Positions 40,451 through 64,000 of a DNA stretch of 64,000 nucleotides are shown here, piece by piece. Source of the stretch: Mugil cephalus. Its lineage: Eukaryota; Chordata; Actinopteri; Mugiliformes; Mugilidae. The DNA lies in contig NC_061781.1 in NCBI RefSeq assembly GCF_022458985.1, forward strand, positions 25,097,001-25,161,000. Reading direction: 5' to 3'. Every line of letters begins with the position of its first letter. Position 1 is the first letter of the stretch. Position numbers and translations under genes: made by a program. The notes under the pieces are model-generated. The model was not told the origin of the DNA and did not search any database. It saw nothing but the letters and a program-made list of their open reading frames with translations.

Positions 40451-42167
40451 GAGTTTTTCTGTTTGCACGTCTACTCCTTTTCCCTCCGGGTTTTTTTAAT
40501 TATGGCCACACAGTTGCATTTTGTAAACCCTCTATCCCAGTATGGAGCTACAGGTGTAATCTGGGTTGTTACTTGGAGCCCGTTCATGTCATGTCAGTGT
40601 ATCACTCGTTTAATTTCATATACGGATCATTTTTGTAAATGTACTTTTCGTAGCAAATGTTTTCATCTCCAATAGACACAAAACGTCTCCTTCTTGAGCT
40701 GCATGATTGCTCCATGGCCCCTGTGGCGTTTATACGTCTGTAGTTTTGTTCATAAAGGTGAAAATGTTCCCGCAAATTGCAACTACAATTCTACAGTTTG
40801 AAATGTCTGGTTTCTCTTGTACAAAACAAAACGTTGGCTTTGTCCGAAAATACTTCCCGTCTCGTCTCAATATCAGCTCTGCTCTTTCATTATTGGGGAT
40901 GTTTTTATTTATTTTTTTGCCCAATAAATATAAAAGTTATTTTTCATTTTCCTTGCGTTCTTTTGTAAGTTTTTTTCCCCGCTCCCTGTAACTAACAACC
41001 TTTTCAGGTGTAACGAGAGAAGAGAATTCTGAGGGTGGGTGTGTTATCCAGAAGTGAGGGGGCGTTAACTAAATCCTTATCTCGTTGTTGTGCTTCAGGG
41101 TCTCATCAAACAGGCCCAACTGGTCACACATCCTTCTCATGCACATGCTTCGTTTTAGAGATCAATGTTGTGACAAAAAAAAAAAAAAAAAATGTTGGTG
41201 CTTAAAGTGTAACACAAATCCACTCATTCACTGTAAATAAATAACACTGCGACTCACTGATGCAACTACAAACCTTGATCCGTATCATTCTGGCTGATTC
41301 ATATGTTTAAGTGTAACATTTTTATCTGATCCAAAAAAAAAAAAAAAAACTGTGACAGAAAGTGACAGATAGAAAAAAATATTTATTCTAAAACCAAATG
41401 CTGAGATAATTACAAAAACATGTGATATAAGGCAACATGGGCACAAATGTGTTTTGTTAAAACTGAATATATCAAAGAGCAGCTTTAATGGATGTAACGT
41501 CCACGAAGCACATTCATTACATCAGTCCTGAAAAACGACTCCATCCACTGAACGTCTGGACGGTTTCTGTCATTAGCTGGGTTTACAAGGAGACTAATAT
41601 TCTGATTAGAAGCTCAAACCGAATAAAAACGTTTTATTTAATAAACATGTCAATCGGAATAAACAGGTCGAAACTTTATGAAATTTCATTGGGCTTCAAT
41701 GAATATTCCTTTTCCCAAACCGAACTCACGTAAAACGGTGAAAGAAGTCAGGTCCATTCTGTCTGAGCTTGTTTTTAATAACAACTCTGACAGAGTTAGA
41801 CATGATCTCACGCTTAGACGGCAGAAAAAAACAGAAATGGTCCTTCAAAAATGAACTGAATGGAGCTGGAAAACCTGGAAAACCGGCTCCTGTGAGGCTG
41901 AACAACACAACAGCAAAAAGTGGCTATGAGCCCACAAACTGTCTTTAATAATAAAAGTGTTAAAACAATAGCAGCTACTGCTGATTAGACGAGAGACGTC
42001 CATCTTTGATCGGTCACGTGATGTTTTCATCCGTCTGTCACACGTCTGATTAAAAGCAGTGGAATAAATCACCTCACGTGTCAACAGTTCACCTGGAATG
42101 AGAAAAAAAGTCTCCGTGTGAACCCGGCTAATGTATCGTACTTTAGTTAAAGTCGTCTCATCCATCC

Positions 42168-57138
<14,971 letters not shown>

Positions 57139-57430
57139 CGCTGCCTCCGACAGAAACTGAACCTGAACGACATGAATGGGTTTTCAGGTGTAGACGAAGC
57201 TCCGCCCCTTCCGCTCTTTGTAGTCCCCAGAGCACAGTTCATGCATGTTGTTCAGCGACAGCAGGACTACATTTCCCAGGGAGCCTCGCGGTGCCATCCG
57301 ATGGGTCATCCAGATGGAGAGACATGAGCAGAGGCTCTGCCGGCCAATCACGATGTAAGCGGGCGGAGAAAGGCTGCGTCTTCCGTGGCTTCCTCCAATC
57401 ACAGCGCGCCCACGAGAAACGGCGCACACG
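57139..57430 (-). promoter_or_regulatory. CpG-rich promoter of lss copy A
   Basis: Upstream of the start codon the sequence is GC-rich without a TATA box. Plus-strand GGACTACATTTCCCAGGG at 57264-57281 resembles the ZNF143/Staf site ACTACAxTTCCCA. CCAATCAC occurs at 57342-57349 and 57395-57402 (Y-boxes on the minus strand). No convincing classical sterol regulatory element was found by eye. Factor binding is inferred. Confidence 0.5.
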
Positions 57431-60147
57431 TGTTTACAGCTGCATGAGAGGAGGGGAGAGGTTTTAGTGTAAAAATAACACAAATCCAACACTTATCAAT
57501 GTAAAAACTCTGTAGAAGTCACAAAATTAAAAGCAAAACGAAATAAAGAATAAAACAAACCTATTACACTTTGTGTATTTATATATAGACTATATATATG
57601 CATAGATTAGACATATATATGTTTACATTTACCACAACACAGTGACTGAAAGATGAGCATTTTAACAGAGAGTGGTCCTGGTTTGTTGCAGAGAGGATTT
57701 AAACCAAAGCGTCTCATTGAGGATTTGTTTGTTTTAAATGTCCCTGTAGCTGCAGGTGGTTTGTCAAAGAAAACCTACGGCAGCGGTTCATCGGTTCATC
57801 AGCAACGTTCAGGAGACAACTCTGCTCCAGTGTTCAGGGTTTTATTTGTTTGGTAACTTAAAGAAGTCAAGTCAAAGTTTCTAAGTTTCTAATTTGTAAA
57901 GCACATTTAAAAAAAAAAAAAAAAACAACCTCAGTTGAACCAATAAATCAACAATCCCCATTAATATGAAACAGATATACAGTATATATATATATGAGAG
58001 TTTTACTTATATAAAACTAAGTAAATCTGTCAATTAAAACAGTGTTTGTTTAATAAAAGTCAAGATATTCTGCTCAGCTTAGACTAAAGGCTCTAAACTC
58101 TGGGTGGCCTGGATATAAAAGATTATCTATCAGGGTTTTTTTGTGTAGTTTTTGTGTAAACCTGCTACTCACATTATTTCCACAGCCCCCCATAACGTTC
58201 TCACTTGTCCAGACGTTATCATGAAAGTTAAAGGAACATACCTGTGTGATAGTCTCTGGAGTCTCGGCTGTGGGGGGACAGCACCGTGGACGTGGACACC
58301 AGGGCGTGTGATGGACGTCTCGTCCTCCAGTCTCTGCTCCGTCCTAATCCATCCTCATACACAGTCCAGTTAAAACACCCAGAGAACAACAAACACTGCT
58401 GTAAGAGGAACAGACCTGATGCTACAGGCCGGGATGTTGTTATGATTGTGATTGTACTCGTGTTATCATTTCCTGGTTCTTCAGAATCTGTATGTGCCAT
58501 GAGATTCGTTCTATGTCCAGTCTCTGTTTAGTTTCTGGTCAGTGTTTCTGCACCAGCTGTGTTGTGTATAAACAGTTCAGTGCATGACTTTTTAACCTGT
58601 CCTGGTGTTTTTTGGATGAATGATTAACCTACAATGGCAGGAAAAAGCCATTAACTTCATTCAGCGATCACATGTGAGGGTCTCATCATGCTCACTTTGT
58701 ATAGTATGTTATCTGGAGGTGACAAAAAAAGCACAAAGTTCAGGGCTCTGATCTCTACATGACTCCATCGTACAGGAATGTTTTTGTCCGTACAAACCTC
58801 CATTAAATTAGAAATAGGTCGTCCTGTTGTGGCAATACATGTAAACAGTGAGCTAACGTGTCTTTTTTATGTATTTCCAGGAGTCCATAACCAAACAAGG
58901 TGACTTCCTCAGGGTGTAACTGGTATTAAAGGAGCCTGTCGACTACTTTCTCCTCTTCCAGTTGTTGTAGGTAGTTTATTACCTGCACTGTGTGTATCTT
59001 CCTTTGTCGGCTGGTGAGATTCTCATGTCTATTCTCTTTTCTCTCATGTTTCCTTTAGACGTAGTTTGTGTAGTTGCTCCTGTGGTTGTAAGTCTGTTGT
59101 TCTTCATGATGGATTCTGTGCTGGTGATAAAGTCTTTTGTTTCCTGATGTTTATGCCCATTCCACAAATTTCAAAACTTCCTCCAGATGTTTCAAACCCA
59201 GAACCTTCTTGCTGTGAGGCATCAGTGTTAACCACCTGCAGCCTGCGGCACATGGCAGTGACCTGCAGGCCTGAGAAATTAATCCCATGTGAAGGGCTAA
59301 AAGCTGCAGTTCATCTAGTGGCTACTAGAGGCTCCAAAAGGGAGCAAATCCCCATAGACCCCCATGTTAAAAAGCCTTAAACATGTTCACAGGCACAAAA
59401 AAAAAAGGTTTTGGCCTCAATAGTTTATTTCACTATTCATGACGACTGTACGGGGTTGAATTTCTTTATAACTCATTGTTTTTTGTTTTTTTTAAGGTTT
59501 AAAATCCTGCATAATTAAAGGTGTTGGTAGCCTGAACTAACAGGCAGCAGAGAGTCGCTAGAGATGCACTGCATGATGGGATATCCTCCACCTGCTGGGT
59601 GACCATCGGATGGTCCCTACTTTTGCTTCATGGGAAATTTTGAGTCCTCTATAATGGGGTTAGGGAGCGAAATCCTCTCATAGTCCCAAAGTGTTACCTC
59701 ACTACAAACCTGGACCTAATCACCAGCAGAGCTTCACACTGTGACCAATTAAATCCAGCAGTCTGCACAGTTTGGATACGTGTTTCCTTTTATTTGGCTC
59801 AGCAGTGGTGACAGTTCTCACATTTGTGCAAAGACTTATTTTCTATCTGATCAAAAGAATGTGAAGAAAGTTCAGGAAGTTACACAAACTGAGACTCACT
59901 CAGGTGAAATAACATAGAAAAAGCCTTTTGTTTTTTAGAATAAATGCTTAACTTGTTAATCCCAAACATAAGTGATTCACATACAATACACACATTAATG
60001 AGGAATGAATAACAACTCAAAGATTAAAATGCGTTACTGTACCTCACAGAATCTCTGAAATCACAGCTGAGGAGCAAATGAGTCCGTTCATTACGTCAGT
60101 TCAGATAAAAAAAAAAAAAAAATGAACGTGGTTTCGGTTGGATTCAT
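57431..60147. other. Spacer between the two lss copies
   Basis: This lies between the promoter of copy A and the stop codon of copy B. A minus-strand segment 58242-58398 has an acceptor CTCTTACAG and a donor CAG/GTATGT and an open frame, but no known family; it may be chance. An AATAAA on the minus strand near 59788 could end copy B transcripts. Otherwise no gene is seen. Confidence 0.4.
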
Positions 60148-62194
60148 TCAGTCGTCTCCTCCCGTCGCATGTTGAGCTGCAGCTTTGACCTTCCCCGCTA
60201 ACAGACTGGTGGGGTAAAGCGTTGTGAAGCGGCCCAAGGTCCAGATTGGGAAGACGTTCCTGTAGGAGGAGTAGCTCACGGCACAGGTCTTATTGAACAC
60301 ACCTGCAACGTTCTCCTGAGAACAGAAAACATAACAACAACATGTCACTATGCTTCATCATATTCTGTATTCAAGTCTGTGATGTGAGCATATATAAATA
60401 TTAAGAACAGAGCGTAGAGTCACCTGTGGCCAGTCTCCGTTGGGAAGCTGCTTGTGGATGAGGCCCTGGACTCCTCTCTCTATGGCCCGTCGGTCCGGAT
60501 GCCTGGTTATAGACAGAGATAATAAATCTAAATTTAATCTAAATTCAGTTAAATAAAACAAAAGCAACCAATAAGGATAATCAACAAACCCAAAAAACTA
60601 AATAAACTAATTATTTATAAACTCTCAGATCTTAATATTCAATGTGTTTGTGAACTATAAAAATCCAAATTATGTATGAAGTAAATAAGATTATATATTA
60701 AGAGGGATATGTGTGTCTATTCAATAATATTTATATATATATATATATATTATCAATAAATATAAAACTGATTTCTAAGCACTAGTAGTTTGCTCATCCA
60801 CTGTTTCCTGGATGTAGAATTGACACCTTTGTTTTGTTTAAATCTTAAAATAAATGGAGAAAATAAGCTGAAGCTTTGGTCCTTTTCATTTGTTTTGTTT
60901 GTGTAAATGATACTTTGACAGATAATGGTTCCTTTACGCCTGTGAGGAGCGTCCGTGCTTCTACCTGACAGCCATCAGTCCTAACAGAGCCCAGCAGGTG
61001 TTGTGGATTTGAGAAGCGCTGCTCTGGATGTAGCGCCGCTGCTCGCACGACTCAAAGTCCTCCCCCCACCCTCCATCCGACATCTGCCGGTCCAGCAGGA
61101 ACCGACACGCTTTCTGGACCTCTACGCAGGCGTCGCTGCTCACAGAGGACACAGGGTTTCACTCAACTGTGGAACTCAACTCAGCGATTGTGAAAATAGA
61201 TTTCAGAGGTTTGAAACTCTTACTTGTCCTTGTAGATTTTTCCCATGCAAGCGAAGGCTTCGAGGCCAAACCACATTCCATACGTGAAGCACACTCCCCA
61301 GGACCTGAGCACGAGCAGAGAAGTCCATTAGCTCCCTGCTCCTTTATGCATTACACAGAATATACGGCTGTAAAGTAAAGAAGCGTACGCTCACCCTTCC
61401 CAGGATCCATCAGGCCTCTGAATCCTGCTGCAGAAGTTCAGTCCTTCTCTCAGGATGGACCTGAAGGTAAAAACAGAAATCTGTTTTTAAAACAAGAACT
61501 AAAAGAAAAACTATAAGTGGAGCTGGTTTCCCCCAAAGAAATGTCTGCATTATGTCAGTACCTTATCTCCTCAGTGCGGTGGTCGGGGTAGGCTTTGTGG
61601 AAAACACTCAGAGCCTGCAGGACTGCAGAGGTACACTCCACGTAGGTATAATCGATCATGATGTCACCTGGGAGAAGGAGGCAAACACATGTATCTTATA
61701 GTTACGTGAATGAGATGTGCGTTGAGGATGGTGTCAGACTTACCAAAAATTTCAGAAGGGTTGAGCAGCTCCAGGAATTTCCCTCCTCTCTTAGTTTCAT
61801 ACGAGGAAAATCCACCGTCTGCGTTTTTCATGTTGATCAGCTACAAAAGGAAACAGAAACACAGCAGCGCAGTTACGCCTGCAGCTTTAAAACGACAGTG
61901 AACGCGCATTTCAAGACTTACACGAGCCCTAATGAGAGCGTATAACATCTCACACTTTTCCTCTGCAGACTCACCACGTTGACGGCGTCGTACAGACGCT
62001 GGGGAGGGACACGCTGGTTAATGACGGGACAGAGCTCCTCCAGCAGCATCATGGACTTCAGGCCCTCGGCCGTGCAGTCAGACACGATCCAGCCACAGTC
62101 ACGGGTACTGAAGGGGAAACCTCCCTGATAAGGACAGACACACACATATCAAAGACAAAGACGTTTCAGTTTGTCCTTTACTTTATATTATTCT

Positions 62195-62258
<64 letters not shown>

Positions 62259-63948
62259 AAAAGTAAGAAGTTTCTTTGGTTTGTTTATGACAAGATGACA
62301 AAAAAAAAATCAGCACAACAGTAGAAAGTATGTGCTTTAAACTAACTTCTGTATTACTGCCTGTGCAACATATTTATCTTTTATTTTTTTTTTTTATACA
62401 AAGGTTTTATGTTTTTTAGATTTTTTTCGCTGTGCTCTGAGCCATTGCACCGAAATTTAGTTCACACCTTGTTCATCTGTCTGAAGTACTTCTCGTATTC
62501 GGGAGGATTATCATGCACCTGTAAGAAAAGCAAAGCTAGTTCAGCTTCAGCAATGATCACTTTTTTTTTTTTTTTTTTTCCGGCTTTGATAGTATCATAA
62601 ACAGGATGTTAGGATGTAAGGATGATTCCTGCAAGAGATGATGGAGGCTACTGTATGTTATCATGGATAAAGATGTTAGTATTATCTCCATTAGTGGGTG
62701 AAACACATGTCTACTGTACCTGTGTGATGGTAAAAAAGTGATGGGCATCATCCAGACACTTGGCCATTTTGGGGTCGTCCTGAGCTCCTGCCTGAGAGAC
62801 CAGCACACACAAGTTTAGTTTGGGATATTCAGCCACATGATAAAATCTCTGGATTTCATGTCAGACGCTGCATTGAAACAGCTCTTCTCAAAGTCATCTA
62901 TGGTACAAGAATAAACCGCGAAAACGTTGGACAAAACTCATCAAATTAAAAAGATTATACACCTGAGAAAGCTGGCCTCACACACGAGGTCCCTCAGGGA
63001 TCAATACTGGGCCCATTTCTGTTTAAGCGATACATACATTAATTAACTCTTTGCAGCTAAATAGAAACAAAACTGGATTGTCTCATCATTGTCTCTCTGT
63101 CCCTGGAAATACCCACATATATTAGATATCGTGCTTTGGACGTTTATTTCTTTGCTCTCATTCACTATTACTCACAGAAATATGCAAAACCTAAATATCG
63201 CAATAAAAAACACCTACATTTCGAAAAGAAAAAAAAGCTCAAATATCTAAAGCTAAAACACTTCTACTCTCTGATGAGGTGGTTTTTCAGACACATCAAT
63301 GTCAAAGTGTATCACAAAAGAGCAATGGAAACACTTTTTTTTTTTTTTTTGGCATTTCCTGTTACCGGTGATGATGCAGGTTCATTTGAAGTCCATCTTC
63401 CTCAAAGTGACGAGAATTTAAGAGAATTATTGGGTAAATATGGGCTGAGACTTTACGAGAGAAACACGTACAATTGGACTTTATCGATATTTCAGAAATA
63501 TCGTTCTTATTTTGAGAAAAATTGCAGTGGAACTGTGACTCCCGAACTAGTTCTGCCTAAAAAGACTGTGGGTGAACTACATTAAGTGCTGATAAGCTAA
63601 AATGTGTGGCCCCTTCTTCGTTACCTCAAGAAAGGCCTGTACGGCGAAGGCAGTGTCCCAAATCTGAGCTCCATTTATCCCCTGTGTGGAACAAGAAGGA
63701 CAATAAGGTCAAGAACACACATCTGAGCCCGACAACTTGTACCACAAGATTTAATTGAGTACAAAACCAGGATAAAATGGATGATGAACAGTTGCTTTAG
63801 TGGTAAGATTATTCTTTTGTTCTATTTTTTGCTATTTATCAGCACCTTAACCAAAGTCTTTCATGACAAAAAATTATTATTTTGTCTTTCCAAACTCCTC
63901 AACTGAAAATAAATTCTCACCTGTAATTTCATCCCATCGACACCCAAC
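60148..63948 (-). CDS. lss: Lanosterol synthase, copy B, exons 11-22 (5' part beyond window)
   Basis: Tandem paralogue of lss-A on the same strand. Exons in order: 63921-63948 (exon 11), 63625-63681, 62720-62791, 62468-62518, 61975-62124, 61744-61840, 61562-61667, 61395-61460, 61224-61304, 60965-61135, 60424-60502, 60148-60315. All internal exon lengths equal those of copy A, and splice sites and frame are intact; exon 14 uses donor GTGTGA. The catalytic SDCTAE and the QW segments are kept. Differences include [12 protein letters not shown] for [26 protein letters not shown] for IPDNPPEYQKYYRQ, and a C-terminus lengthened by ten residues ([14 protein letters not shown]). Exons 15 and 20 are identical in sequence to copy A. 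It looks functional as far as visible. Confidence 0.92.
62196..62258. repeat. (ATCT)n microsatellite in lss-B intron 14
   Basis: About 15 uninterrupted tetranucleotide units. It accounts for part of the greater length of this intron (343 bp) over the one in copy A (100 bp). Confidence 0.97.
62830..63021 (+). mobile_element. LINE reverse transcriptase fragment in lss-B intron 12
   Basis: Homologous to 49500-49700, ending GAGGTCCCTCAGGGATCAAT and on ([11 protein letters not shown]). It lies in the same intron and orientation as in copy A, showing insertion before the gene duplicated. Confidence 0.75.
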
Positions 63949-64000
63949 CTAGAGGACAGAGAACGTACTCTTAGTTTATCGGCAATGCACATAAACCTAG

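Larger units (their letters stand above)
37894..41630. other. Intergenic spacer with a diverged direct duplication and transposon debris
   Basis: 38580-39030 resembles 39870-40240 (shared CCTGCCCTGCCC, GAAACAGTTTT, CTTTGACCT, CACATTTTCAGTT in the same order), and 38330-38400 resembles 40810-40850. A LINE-like tail lies at about 39165-39390 (ends ATAAAAATCCTTGAATCCTTG). The minus strand at 40395-40445 encodes KHGGGSIM, a Tc1-type transposase motif. 40262-40330 carries TTTTATTTATATAGC-type fish repeat text. No host gene is seen. Confidence 0.5.

Noticed and set aside
38330-41000. Endogenous retrovirus as cause of the direct duplication
   Set aside because: No gag, pol or env-like frame, primer site or clean terminal repeats were seen.
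63136-63585. 149-residue plus-strand frame in lss-B intron 12
   Set aside because: Lys/Phe-rich first half from A/T-rich DNA; second half looks more protein-like but matches no family I know, and copy A's intron has no counterpart. Perhaps transposon debris.
60148-63948. lss-B as a pseudogene
   Set aside because: All twelve visible exons keep length, frame, splice sites and the catalytic motif.

Overview
The window is vertebrate nuclear DNA, almost certainly from a ray-finned (percomorph-like) teleost. It has multi-exon genes with GT-AG introns, a teleost-type myostatin, fish-typical Tc1-like and L2/Rex-like transposon debris, and many microsatellites. All exon boundaries below were read by eye from splice signals, reading-frame continuity and family knowledge; no search was run.

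Layout: (1) 1-2112, minus: myostatin (mstn, mstnb type), three exons, cut by the window start just before the C-terminus. (2) 6499-6780, plus: small membrane A-kinase anchor protein (C2orf88/smAKAP homologue), one coding exon. (3) 12011-29256, minus: complete 14-exon hibch (3-hydroxyisobutyryl-CoA hydrolase), 382 codons plus stop, with introns full of transposon remnants and a promoter holding two CCAAT boxes and a CRE-like site. This order and orientation match mammalian MSTN-C2orf88-HIBCH, so it is an old conserved block. (4) 32204-33007 and 37001-37564, minus: two small His-rich genes sharing one exon plan (19-nt first coding exon, His-rich middle exon, short Ser/Asp tail exon) and an upstream promoter element. 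I cannot assign them to a named family, and they are the best candidate here for something undescribed. (5) 42168-57138, minus: complete 22-exon lanosterol synthase (lss, 735 aa). (6) 60148-63948, minus: a second tandem lss copy, of which exons 11-22 are visible and intact; the rest lies beyond the window.

The two lss copies are diverged in most exons but identical by eye over two tracts, one holding the catalytic DCTAE exon and one holding exon 20. That mosaic pattern suggests gene conversion. Functionally the window mixes a muscle-growth inhibitor, a PKA anchor, a valine-catabolism enzyme, two putative metal-binding His-rich proteins and a sterol-cyclising enzyme pair; there is no operon-like logic. 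Intergenic and intronic space is dominated by Tc1-like, hAT-like and MITE-like fragments, L2/Rex-like LINE pieces with 3' tails, several of which run straight into microsatellites, and one 549-bp inverted duplication whose arms lie 15 kb apart.
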